NCBI GenBank assembly: GCA_019747875.1
Contig: JAIEQI010000126.1
Span: 62,001-126,000 of the forward strand
DNA from: Candidatus Obscuribacterales bacterium
Lineage (GTDB): Bacteria; Cyanobacteriota; Vampirovibrionia; Obscuribacterales; Obscuribacteraceae
DNA length: 64,000 nucleotides
Direction: 5' to 3'
In this document: positions 1 through 11,300 of the stretch, one piece after another
Numbering within the stretch: position 1 is the first letter of the stretch
Layout of the letters: each line of letters starts with the position of its first letter
The notes under the pieces: generated by a model
Told to the model about the DNA's origin: nothing
Databases searched by the model: none
What the model saw: the letters and a program-made list of their open reading frames with translations, nothing else
Program-made: the position numbers and the translations under genes

Positions 1-2
1 TG

Positions 3-899
3 ATGAGCATCGGTCAGAATGAAAGCTTGCAGGCATTGGTACCTGCTGTTCAATTAATTCCGCTGTTGAATTCGCCAACATGGAGCGAGCGAAACCAAGG
101 TTCTGCATTGATTTCAATCTACACAAAAAGCAGGCAGGCAGAGTTTCTCGAAGAATTGAGAAAGCAAGCATTGCCATCATTGAAGGAAATGGCGGGGTGG
201 GATGCAGATCACGCGCGCGCAGCCTTGCTCATTCTTGGAAGAATAGGCGGAATCAATGAAGACAAATTGCTCGCGCTGATTAACAAAGATGAGCGGTCTG
301 AGATTCTTGCGTGTGTCAGCCAGAACTCCGCAGCCAAGCAAGTTGCAAAAGATCAAGCGGAGCTCAACAAGAGTGTGCATGCCGCGCAAAAACTGGTGTC
401 CAAGTTGCAAGATAAGCCTGCTAGCGCTCAGAAGATGTTAGCGGCTCGATCCATAACGAGTAGGAGGGCAGACCTACCAAATGGGTTCTATCTTGTTCTT
501 CGGGAGTCGCCGGATAACAAACACGTTCGAGCAGCCGGAAAGAACGAAGTGATCCTGGTGAATGACTACCGCTTTCTTGCACCCGAGGAGCGGGACACCG
601 CTGAGTATCTGGTAATCGACCGCACTCAGTTTATTCCGTTTGAAATGAAAGGGCTGCCGGACAAACAAAGGGACGAGCGTGGCCGCCCAAAACTGTTAGT
701 GACTTTATCGGAATCTCAAATCAAGCCGCTAGAAGATTTTACAAGCAAGTATGCAGGACGGCAGGTTGTTATTGTTGTCGGCGGTGAAGTGGTCACTAAA
801 CACAAGATCCGGGAAGCCATCAAAGGTGGTTTGATTCAAATCACTAGATGCACAGATAACGGATGCGAAGCAATTTATACAGAGTTGGTGAAGAAGTAG
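3..899 (+). CDS. HEAT-like protein with SecD P1-head-like C-terminal domain, possibly 5'-truncated
   Basis: This 298-aa protein has two recognisable parts. Residues about 10-110 are alpha-helical and HEAT-repeat-like, with regularly spaced leucines and alanines (for example AALLILGRIGG). Residues about 230-295 resemble the P1-head subdomain of SecD: a 'LSESQIKPLEDFT' start, then a GRQVVIVVGGEVV strand pair and an IREAIKGGLIQIT segment, like the 'IVLDGKVISAP..I..PI..G..QI' pattern of SecD. No SecD transmembrane segments are present, so this is not a translocase subunit, and I see no signal peptide. The first ATG lies at base 3, so the true start may be outside the window. The bases TGATG at 1-5 would also allow a stop/start overlap with an upstream gene. 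Function unknown; the domain call is a by-eye resemblance. Confidence 0.7.
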   Translation: MSIGQNESLQALVPAVQLIPLLNSPTWSERNQGSALISIYTKSRQAEFLEELRKQALPSLKEMAGWDADHARAALLILGRIGGINEDKLLALINKDERSEILACVSQNSAAKQVAKDQAELNKSVHAAQKLVSKLQDKPASAQKMLAARSITSRRADLPNGFYLVLRESPDNKHVRAAGKNEVILVNDYRFLAPEERDTAEYLVIDRTQFIPFEMKGLPDKQRDERGRPKLLVTLSESQIKPLEDFTSKYAGRQVVIVVGGEVVTKHKIREAIKGGLIQITRCTDNGCEAIYTELVKK

Positions 900-959
900 T
901 TTCCCTTTTAGCTTGGACTTTCTTATCTAAGAGGATCCTACCGGTCAAGGTTGTACGAC

Positions 960-2087
960 CTATTTGCTTTCGTCTCTCAATTCCGCACCTTGTTCCAGGT
1001 AAATTTTCGCCCCTTCATCCTTTTTAGTGACGGTTGAGTCTTTGTCCGCGATAACCAGTGAGCCTTTCCATGCATTAACGTCGGAGCCTGCGTCGGCACG
1101 AACTGTCGAGCCATCGCAAGCCTCAACATGAGAGCCGTATTCAGCTTGGACCCCGGATCCTTTGAGTGCCGAAACGTTTGAGCCGTCTTGGGCCCTCACC
1201 TCCGACCCCTCTCCTGCTTCAACATAGGAGCCGTCCCTAGCTACTACTTTTGAGCCCTTGTTCGCGAAAACCTTGGATCCGTCCTTGGCCGTGACGTGGG
1301 AACCGTCCTCCGCGTGGACGATCGATCCATCTTTTGCGATTACTTCGGCGCCATTCTTTGCAGACACCCACGAGCCGTCTTTGGCTATTACTACCGATCC
1401 GTGTTCGGCAAAGACAGTAGACCCTTTCTCGGCAGTGATTTTTTCACCAAATTTTGCTACGACCGTCTCTCCATAATGGGCGGTTCGGAGCCCGTTTTTG
1501 AATTCAAGGCCTTGAGGTCCCTCGCTTGGCAGATCGGCCTTGGGCGTGGCCGGTACATCGCTTGGCGTATCAGGCTTGGTTGTCGCAGGTATTTCACTTG
1601 GCGTATAATCAGGTTTTGCTGCAGTGCCCGCCGATGACTTCTCATCCCAGTCGCGCATTTTTTCAGTGTTTGTGCCGTTTATTCGGTCTTTGCTGTCTAT
1701 TGTGCTTTGTGGAAGCTTGATGGACTCCGATGGCTGCGATGTTTTGGAGCTAGGTGGAGTGTCCGTTGGTTGTGGTGCAGATGGGCTGATGCTTCCTGAA
1801 TGAAGATCTGATGATGGCGTTGAGGGCTTCTTGTCTAGAATTTGCTCGCTGGAGCCTTTACCTCCGCCACCCGATCCGCCGCCAGGATGCGAACTTTGCT
1901 CATCCCATAAAAGTACTGTTGGAAGGTCTGTATTGCCTTGCGCTCTCAGTCCTTGAATTTCCCGTCCGCCGACCTGGTTGCCATTTGAAAGCTCTGGGCT
2001 TGCTACCGTGGACGGTGCTTCCACTTCTTTTAGTCTATCAGTAGCTGTATTCTGAGCGGAGGATAAACCTATTGTATCTTCTGTCAT
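960..2087 (-). CDS. Octapeptide-repeat protein, likely beta-solenoid
   Basis: The protein is about 375 aa. Residues 1-190 are Pro/Ser/Thr/Lys-rich, low in complexity and probably disordered. Residues about 205-355 are about 19 tandem octads with consensus x-x-G-S-x-V-x-A (examples KDGSWVSA, EDGSHVTA, RDGSYVEA), followed by a short charged tail. Eight-residue periodicity with Gly-Ser and alternating hydrophobic residues suggests a beta-solenoid with two octads per coil, as in ice-nucleation proteins, but the TxT motif of that family is absent, so function is unknown. No signal peptide or membrane segment is visible. I prefer the ATG at 2087; a TTG at 2099 adds four residues, and neither has a clear Shine-Dalgarno. 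It lies 290 bp downstream of the giant exported protein on the same strand, so it could be cotranscribed. Confidence 0.8.
   Translation of the reverse strand: MTEDTIGLSSAQNTATDRLKEVEAPSTVASPELSNGNQVGGREIQGLRAQGNTDLPTVLLWDEQSSHPGGGSGGGGKGSSEQILDKKPSTPSSDLHSGSISPSAPQPTDTPPSSKTSQPSESIKLPQSTIDSKDRINGTNTEKMRDWDEKSSAGTAAKPDYTPSEIPATTKPDTPSDVPATPKADLPSEGPQGLEFKNGLRTAHYGETVVAKFGEKITAEKGSTVFAEHGSVVIAKDGSWVSAKNGAEVIAKDGSIVHAEDGSHVTAKDGSKVFANKGSKVVARDGSYVEAGEGSEVRAQDGSNVSALKGSGVQAEYGSHVEACDGSTVRADAGSDVNAWKGSLVIADKDSTVTKKDEGAKIYLEQGAELRDESK
1030..1480 (-). repeat. About 19 tandem 24-bp (octapeptide) coding repeats
   Basis: The DNA encodes in-frame octads in which 'GS' at positions 3-4, Val/Ile at 6 and Ala at 8 are nearly invariant. 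Nucleotide identity between units is only moderate (varied codons), so the array is old or held by selection at protein level rather than a recent satellite expansion. Confidence 0.85.
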
Positions 2088-2099
2088 ATTATTACCCAA

Positions 2100-2389
2100 T
2101 TGAAAAGGGAGTTGCTACATACACGGTTAGTAACTGGTAACGTGTGGCGTTTTCCACGTTTCTATTCAAGCAATTATGCAGTGACAGCACAGTGACAAAT
2201 CAAAACACCTTTTGTTGCCGGTGGCTTGATTTCATTTCGAAGTTGGCGTTTTGCAGCTCGCTATCCGAGAAAAAAGACGTTGGATGCTAAGCAAATTCTG
2301 GGAGTAGGCGAAATCAAAAAAGACAGAGGTTCTTAATCACTCATCGCCTGTTGTATTCCATTTTGCAGACCCATTGTGTGATGATCTTG
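2100..2389. other. Intergenic region between giant gene and octad-repeat gene
   Basis: I see no gene here. The stretch contains a direct repeat of 'cagtgaca' near 2180-2198 and an imperfect hairpin near 2140-2163 (aacgtgtgg/ccacgttt). An inverted repeat with arms aatcaa/ttgatt lies near 2205-2235. None has a convincing T-tract in the minus direction, so I cannot point to a terminator for the giant gene. Readthrough into the octad-repeat gene is therefore possible. Confidence 0.35.
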
Positions 2390-5300
2390 CTATTTCTGTC
2401 CCATGTTCGCATAGCTACCATGTGAGCCGGTGACGGACTGGATGCAAGCTGCCATCTTCAACATCTTACCAATGAGATTCTCATCGGCGGCTTGGTCGCT
2501 CTTCACCAGGGACTTAAGAACTGGTGATGCGTACATCAAGCTAATCAACGATACCTCAGAGGTTGTTAGCTTGTTGTTTTCCAAGTCAATATGTCTTACA
2601 CGGCGCCGGCCGATTTCGTCAGCTGTGTAGACCTTTGCAAGCGTCTTGGTATCTCTGGCAAGCAAGCTTTCTTGGCCTGCGGAAATATCGACATGATTCT
2701 TGCCGATGTATTGTCTGATCGACGCGGCTTTGCTTTCCCAAACGTTTCTTACTTTTGTGACCAGCAAATCTTTGCTTATTAGTGCAATGGATCCTGCTGG
2801 TATCACAATGGTGCAATCTCCGGCATTGATTAGTGTTTTCTTCGTGGCGACCACAAGTATTTCGCCGCGCTCAAGGACTATCTTTTCGCCTTGCGTCTGT
2901 ATTGCAGCGCCGCGGTGCTTGATTGTAGCCATGCTCAGATTCGCGGTCTGCAGAGTCCCCATGGTAGCAGCCGTGGCGCCTATGCTGGAGCTGAAGGCGA
3001 TCGGGCTGAGATTCTCTTCTTCTTCCTGCTGAGCTTGCTTTACCGACCTGCTCGCCTGCTGCCAAAGCTGATTCAAAGAATTATTGAAGGAAATGCGTGG
3101 AGTTTGATGCAATGTCTTTGGAGCCCATGCACCATTCTGAGTGCCATTAAGTGGGCGACCTGAAGCGCCATTGTTTTGTGTTCCGCTCTTTGAGCTTGCA
3201 TCGCTGGGTCGAACTGGGATGCCTATTGCAGCTTTCAGTGCATCCATTCTCTTTCTGGTTAAGCATTCTTGGTCGGCGCCGCAGGAGAGCAAGCGCTCTT
3301 GCTCGACAATTTCTTTGACATTCATTGTGTTCTTGAATAGTCTCAGGCTTGGCACCATGGCGCTAAACGTTGCAGATTGTCTGGTCAGCCCGTCTTCGGC
3401 GGCAAGGTCGTCTGGAGATGCTTTGGAGGAAGCCAGGACAAGTTCCTCGCCGGCAACAACAGATAACGGCGTTGGATTATTGTTGCTCTGCGGAGCTTGT
3501 GCATTAACGGTAGCTGGTGAGCCACTGAGGTTTGTTACCCGCAGCACATTCTCATTTGTCGAATCGATTAACACAACTGCATTGGCCGGAATTGTGACTA
3601 CACCGAAGCTCGTTTCGACATTTAGATCTGCTTTCGATCCTACCAAAATCGCTAAGCGGCCGCTTTGTAGAGCAAGTGTGCGCGGTTCTGGGAGGGCTAA
3701 TATACTTCCTTCTTTACCGACAATAATTGTTTGGTCATCGTCTTCCAAAACGAATGGTTGGGCTGGGCCTTCGGCGACATACCACGTTCGCTGATCTCCC
3801 ATCGTTAAGGCACGAGTTGCGGCAGATTGATCGGCAATGTCAACGTTAAAGGTGATTCGATCAGTTGGCACGCCAGTATTTGTAAATCCAGGCAAGCTAA
3901 GCGTTGGTATAGCTGCATTCGCCGTCGTGGTTATGGTCGGCTGTTGGCCGGTTGTTGGTGGCACGGGGAAACGACCATTTGTAATGATTTTTCCTTGAAT
4001 ACACGAGCCAACGATTGTTATTAGTCCAGCAGGCTGAGGCTCCAATTCCAATGTCGAGGTATTGAGATTGCCGAAGGCGATGAATTCTCCAGCTCTTACG
4101 CATCCGGTACAGATGAGAGTGACGTCTTGGAATGGACCACCATTGAAGCCGACGCGACCTGTTGTGCCTGTCAAAGCATCAATTGAAGTAATCAGTCCGG
4201 CGTTAAATACGTTCAGAGGTCCGGTTCCGAGGTTCAACGTGCGGAATTGAATGTTGCCGGCTGTTCCTGTCGTTGCATTTGTAGTGATCGTGGCCGAGGC
4301 TGCAATGTCGAAATTAAGTCCGCCAACGTTGTTATTAGTCAGGTTGATGAATCCTCCATTTACGCCGGAAGCATCAATGCCGCCCTGGATAAAGTTTGGA
4401 CCCACGGTAGTTCCAATCTTAAGAACGTTCTTGCTAGTCGTTGTGACGTTGACCGTGCCAGCTTGACCTGCTGGGCTGGAGACATCAAGGCTACTACCGT
4501 TTCCGAGCACTCCGCTGAGTTGAATGTTTGGTGAGTTGGTATTGATAGTGCCACCATTGCCGCCGCCGTTGGCACCAGCTGAGATCGTGCTTCCGACGAT
4601 TGTTCCTGATGTTCCCGTCAGGGACACAGTGCCGCCGTCGGCACCGGCGTTGCCCACTGCGCTGATGCTGCCTACGGAGATCCCTGTGGCGGCTGTGAGG
4701 CTTACAGAGCCGGCTTTGTTTCCTGCACCAGTGCCATCCGTAATGATATTCGGCAGAGCAAAGATTCCGCCGTTTGTTGCGGTGATCGAGACATTGCCGC
4801 CGCTGCCCGCTCCGCTTGTGTTAATTGGAGCTGCGCAGCAGAAATTCAGATCGCCCAGCGAAACTTGCAATGCAATGTCTGAGCCATTCACGTCTATGCA
4901 TCCAATGATCTGTTCCACATTCGCATTGACTGAACCGCTGCCTCCGTTGAGCAACACTTTGTTGCCTGCCTGGATTAAGCCTGTGGACGGACCGTTGATC
5001 GAAATTTGGCCGGCTGTCGTTGCGTTGAAGCGCACGTCGTTGCTAGCTTTAATGCTGCTGCCAGCCGCGGTGGAGACCGTCAGCACACCGCCATTTGCCT
5101 GGAGATCAATGTTGCCTGCGCTTGCTTGAATGGTGGCATTTGCATTGTTGTTGACGGTGTTGGCCTTCATAGATGTTGGACCAGTAACCGCAATTACAGT
5201 TCCATTATTATTCACGGTTCCCGTGTTGAAGCTGACGCCAGTTTGGCCCTTCACCGTGACCCCGGCATTCACGGAAACGCTGTTAGCGACTGGCGTAGTG

Positions 5301-8300
5301 GCGGTTATGGTGCCGCCGGTTGATGTGCAATCGGCGCAGAATGCAATGTTACCGCCATTGTTCGTGAGGTTAAGTGCTCCTGCGGTTGTTATAGAACCAG
5401 CTGACAGTGTGCCCGTTCCTACTTGGACGCTAAATGGATCGCCGGTTCCGCCGACGCAACCTACGATGCTATTCACATCAACATTGACTGCATTTCCAGA
5501 GCCGCCGTTCAGCGTAACTAGAGGTGTCGCGCCGCCTGCTGAGATATTACCTCCACCTCCGAGCATGGTGATGGCGCCTGGGCTTAGCGACGTATTGAAG
5601 TTAACATTTGCCCCCGAGGATTTTAGTTCGGCAGTGGCGCCAAGATTGACTGTGAGTGCATTACCTGCCCCGTTGCTATTTACGCTGAGGTTGCCGGTGC
5701 CAGCCTGAAGCACTCCATTTCCATTAACGTTGAGTGTGGGTGAGTTTGTCGCGGTTGTTGTGGCACCACTGGCGGTGACGCCGTTTGCGATGGTTATGCT
5801 GTTTCCGGCGCTCTTTCCGCTGGTTAATGAAAGGAGGCTGTTTGTGGAGCTGGTGTTGGCGTTCAGTAGGAGATTGCCGTTAGCTCCGCTGGTCAAGGTA
5901 ACATCGCTATTGCCGCTTATTTTTGCATTGGCAGTGATATCACCATTAGCTCCGCTGCTTATTGTTACAGTGCTGCCCGTCGACTGAAGCCCGTTTGCAC
6001 CGCCGACCGTGACGAAACCCGTGCCTACAACAGGTGAATCATTCTTGAGTGTTACGGCGCCGGTGCCGGTTAGCGAGTTGGCTATGAGATTTCCGCCGGT
6101 CGTAACAGTTAGATCTATAGTGCTTGCCGACGAAAGTGCTGTTGCTGAGAGAGTTCCGTTGTTTGCCGTCACTACGGCCTTGCCGTTTGCTGTCACTGTA
6201 TCCAGGCTTAAGTTACCCGTAGTAGTGGTTACAGTCAGGATGCCGACGCTGCCGGTTGCTGTGAGCGTGCCACCGATTGAGTTTACATTAAGCGATGCAT
6301 CGCCGCCATTTGTATTCAATATGAGCTGATCGGCGGCGCTAAGATTGCCGGTACCAGTTACGGAGACGGCAGCAGCGGTAGTCGGGTTAAATCGGATGTC
6401 GTTGCCACCGCCTTGAGCGTTGATATTGCTTCCGGCACCAGTGACGACAGCCAGAGTAGCGGCACCGTTGGATTGAAGGTCAACATTGCCTGCGGTGGCT
6501 TGGATTAAGCCACCGGCATTGTTATTGATGGTGTTGGCCTTGATGAGGTTTGTATTGTTGACTGCAATGATGCTGCCATTGTTATTGACAGTGCCAGTGG
6601 AGAAGCTAATGCCGGTTTTTCCTTGGACTGTAACGCCCGAGTTCACCGTGATGCTGTTTGCCGCGGGTGTTGTTGCGCTGACGCTTCCGCCAGTTAAAGT
6701 GCAGTTTGCGCAGAAGACAATATCGCCAGCTGTATTGTTGAGTGAGACGCTACCGGCGGCATTGATTGAACCGGCAGAAAGTGTGCCGCTGGCGACTTTG
6801 ACATCGAACGGATTACCTGTGCCGCCGACACATCCGATGATGCTGTTGACGTTCACATCGACCGCGCCGGTGCCGCCATTGAGAGTTACCAGTGGAGTAG
6901 CGCCGCCTGCCGAGATGTTGCCGCCGCCGCCATTCATAGTGATAGCGCCGGGATTGCCGGCGGTGTTGAAGACGACGTTGGCGCCGGTGGATGTCAGGGC
7001 TGCGGTGGCTCCAAGGTTCACGACAAGTGCCTTGCTTGCAAGGTTGCTTATGATGCTCAAATCACCGGTGCCTGCTTGAAGAACACCTGTGCCATTGACA
7101 TTGAGGATTGGAGAAGTCGTGGTGGTTGTGGTGGCACCGCTGGCGGTGACGCCTGTAGCGATGGTGATGTTGTTGGTAGCTCCGGTTCCGCTCGTCATGT
7201 TGAGGGACCCGTTAGTGGAAGTGGTATTGGCATTGAGGGCGATGTTGCCTGCAGCGCCGGCAGTAAGAGTGACATTGCTGTCGCCAGTAATCTTGGAGTT
7301 GGCGGTGATGTCGCCATTTGCGCCGCTGGAGATGCTGATAGTGCTGCCTGTGGACTTGAGACCGTTGGCACCGCCGATAGTGACAGCGCCTTTGCCGGCA
7401 GCAGCAGAGTTGTTGGTGAGGGTGACAGCGCCAGCGCCGGAGACGGAATTGGCAATGAGGTTGCCGCCGGTAGTGACGGTGAGGTCGACAGTGGTACCGG
7501 CGGAGAGGTCGGTGACCGTGAGGTTGCCGTTGCCAGCTGTTGCAAGAGCACTGCCAGTAGCGGTGATGGTGCTGATGGTGAGGTTACCGGTAGCGGAGGT
7601 GGCTGTTAAATTGCCGACATTGCCAGTGGCGGTGAGCGTTCCGGAAATGGAGTTGACGGTTACAGTGGCATTGCCGCCGTTTGTATTCAATATAAGTTGA
7701 TCGGCGGCGCTGAGGTTACCGGTTCCAGTGACGGAGACTTTGGCAGCGGTGGTGGGATTGAAGCGGATGTCGTTGTTAAGTCCTTGAGCATTGATGTTGC
7801 TGCCCAAGCCAGTCGACACGGTCAGTGTAGCGGCACCATTGGATTGCAGATCGACGTTACCATTGGTAGCTTGAATGGTGCCGCCGGCCAGGTTGTTGAT
7901 GGTGTCAGCGGTAAGAAGCGTGCTGCCAGTGACAGCGACAATGGTGCCGTTGTTGTTGACGGTGCCGGTTGTGAAAGTAATGCCTGTTTGACCCTGGACG
8001 GTGACGCTGGCATTGACATTAATGGCATTGGCCACGGATGTCGTGGCGATGATCTTGCCAGCGGTGGAAGTGCAGCTAGCGCAGAAGGTGATGTCACCGG
8101 CTAAGTTGTTGAGAATGAGATCGCTAGGGGTAGTGATACCGCCGGCTGAGAGAGTGCCAGTAGCGACTTTGACGCTGAAGGGATCGCCAGTGCCGCCGAC
8201 GCAGCCAACAATGCTGTTAACGTCGACATCGACCTTGTTAGTGCCGCCGTTGAAGGTGACGGTCGGTGTGGCGCCTCCAGCAAGGATATCGCCATTACCA

Positions 8301-11300
8301 GTGTTCATAGTGATGGCGCCTTTATTGGCGGCAGTATTGAAGATGACATTGGCGCCAGTGGATTGGAGCTTGGCATTGGCGCTGAGATTTACGAGCAGAG
8401 CATTGCCAGCCAGGTTGCTGATGATACTGAGGTCGCCGGAGCCGGATTGAAGAGTGCTGGCATTACCAACGTTGAGAATCGGAGTTGTAGCCGTGGTCGT
8501 AGTGGCACCGCTGGCTGTAATGCCGTTAGCAATGGAAATGTTGTTGGTAGCGCCAGAACCGCTGGTAAGTGAAAGGAAGCCGTTGGTAGAAGTGGTATTG
8601 GCATTGAGGGCGATATTGGTATTGGCGCCGCCGAGGAGAGTGACATTGCTATCACCGGAAATCTTGGAGTTGGCAGTAATGTCGCCGTTGGCACCGCTGG
8701 TGATGCTGATAGTGCTGCCAGTGGATGTGAGTCCGTTGACGCCGCCAACGGTGACGGCACCTTTACCGGCGGCGGCTGAGCTGTTGAGAAGAGTGACGGC
8801 GCCAGCACCGGAGACGGAGTTAGCAATCAGGTTGCCGCCCGTAGTGACGGTGAGGTCGACGGTGCTACCGGCAGAGAGCGAGGTGACAGAGAGGTTGCCA
8901 TTGCCGGCCGTTGCCAGGGCGCTGCCCGTGGCGGTGACGGTATCAATCGTGAGATTACCTGTGGTCGTAGTGGCGGTGAAGGTACCGACATTACCGGTGG
9001 CAGTAATTGTGCCGCCAATAGAGTTGATTGTTAAGGTGGCATTACCGCCATTCGTATTCAATATGAGTTGATCGGCAGCGCTGAGGTTGCCGGTGCCAGT
9101 AACTGAAACTGCTTTGGCGGTAGTCGGATTGAAGCGAATGTCATTTGCACCGCCGAGAGCCTTGATGTTGGAGCTGTTGCCAGTGACGACAAAAAGGGTG
9201 GCTGCGCCGTTGGACTGGAGATCTACATTGCCGGCTGTTGCTTGAATCAAGGCATTAGCATTGTTATTGATGGTGTTCGTTGTAAGCAGAGCGGTACCTG
9301 TGTCGGCGATGATGCTGCCGTTGTTGTTTACAGTGCCGGTGGTGAAGCTAACACCCTTGTTGCCTTGAACGGTAACGCCGGAATTGAGCGTGATGCTATT
9401 GGCTGCTGGTGTGGAAGCTGTGACAGTGCTGCCGGAAGAGATGCAATCGGCGCAGAAGACCAAATTGCCGCCGTTGTTTGTGAGAGTGATTGCGCCAGCG
9501 GTGTTGATGGAACCAGCAGAAAGCGTACCGGTTGCAACTTGAACGCTGAATGGTTCGCCTGTGCCACCGACGCAGCCAGTGATGCTGTTTACGTCGACGT
9601 TGACCGCGTTGCCAGCTCCGCCATTGAGTGTGACTAAAGGCGTTGCACCACCGGCAAGGATGTTGCCGCCGCCGCCAGTCATCGTAATAGCGCCAGGCGA
9701 GCCGGCTGTATTGAACACCACATTGTTGCTGGTGGACTGGAGCTTAGCGGTAGCACCAAGGTTTACGACAAGCGCATTGCCTGCAAGGTTGCTGTTGACG
9801 CTTAGAAGTCCTGTGCCTGCTTGAAGGATGCCGGTGCCGTTAACATTGAGAATTGGGGAGTTTGCAGTTGCAGTAGTAGCGCCACTAGCTGTGATGCCTG
9901 TGGCGATGGTGATATTGTTGGTAGCGCCGCTGCCGCTGGTCAACGAGAGAGCTGCATTTGTGGAGCTGGTATTGGCATTGAGTGCAATATTGCCGGCAGA
10001 TCCTGTCAACAATGTGACAGTGCCGTCAGCGATAATCTTGGAGTTGGCCGTGATATCGCCATTGGTGCCACTAGTGATGTTGACAGTGCTGCCAGTGGAA
10101 GAGAGTCCATTAGCACCGCCGACAGTAACTGAGCCTTTGCCCGCGGCGGCCGAGTTGTTAAGGAGGGTGACAGCAGCGACGCCACTAACGGAGTTAGCGG
10201 TCATATTGCCGCCGCTAGAAACTGTGAGATTGACGGTAGTGCCGCCACTAACTGTGTCGGCGACGAGGTTGCCTCCTGTGGTTACAGTGAGATCGACTGT
10301 GGTGCCGGCCGTAAGGGAAGTCACGGAGAGATTGCCGTTGCCAGCAGTAGCAAGAGCACTTGCGTTGGCTGTTACGGAGTTGATGGTGAGATCGCCGGTA
10401 GTGCTAGTTGCTGTAAAGGCGCCAACATTGCCATTGGCGGTGATGGTGCCGCTGATGGAATTGACCGTTAGCTTGGCGTCGCCCCCGCTCGTCTTCAATA
10501 TGAGCTGATCGGCGGCGCTAAGATTGCCGGTCCCGGTTACGGAGACGGCAGCAGCGGTAGTCGGGTTAAATCGGATGTCGTTGCCACCGCCTTGAGCGTT
10601 GATATTGCTTCCGGCACCAGTGACGACAGCCAGAGTAGCGGCACCGTTGGATTGAAGGTCAACATTGCCTGCGGTGGCTTGGATTAAGCCACCGGCATTG
10701 TTATTGATGGTGTTGGCCTTGATGAGGTTTGTATTGTTGACTGCAATGATGCTGCCATTGTTATTCAATGTGCCAGTGGAGAAGCTAATGCCGGTTTTTC
10801 CTTGGACTGTAACGCCCGAGTTCACCGTGATGCTGTTTGCCGCTGGTGTTGTTGCGCTGACGCTTCCGCCAGTTGAAGTGCAGTTTGCGCAGAAGACAAT
10901 ATCGCCAGCTGTGTTATTAATGGTGATAGTTCCGGCGGTGCTTATTGAACCGGCTGACAATGTATCGCTGGCTACTTTGATATCAAATGGGTTGCCAGTG
11001 CCACCAACGCACCCGGTAATGCTATTGACGCTGACATCGACTGCAGCTGTGCCACCATTGAACGTGACAAGAGGTGTGGCGCCGCCAGCTGAAACGTTGC
11101 CGCCGCCTCCGTTCATTGTGATAGCACCAGGATTGCCAACGGTGTTGAATACAATGTTGGCGCCGGTGGATTTCAGGGCTGCGGTGGCTCCAAGGTTCAC
11201 GACAAGTGCCTTGCTTGCAAGGTTGCTTATGATGCTCAAATCACCGGTGCCTGCTTGGAGGACACCGGTGCCATTGACATTGAGGATTGGAGAAGTCGTG

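Noticed and set aside
1030-1480. CRISPR-like array of 24-bp repeats
   Set aside because: The repeats are contiguous, in frame, diverged at third positions and encode a regular octapeptide; there are no spacers.
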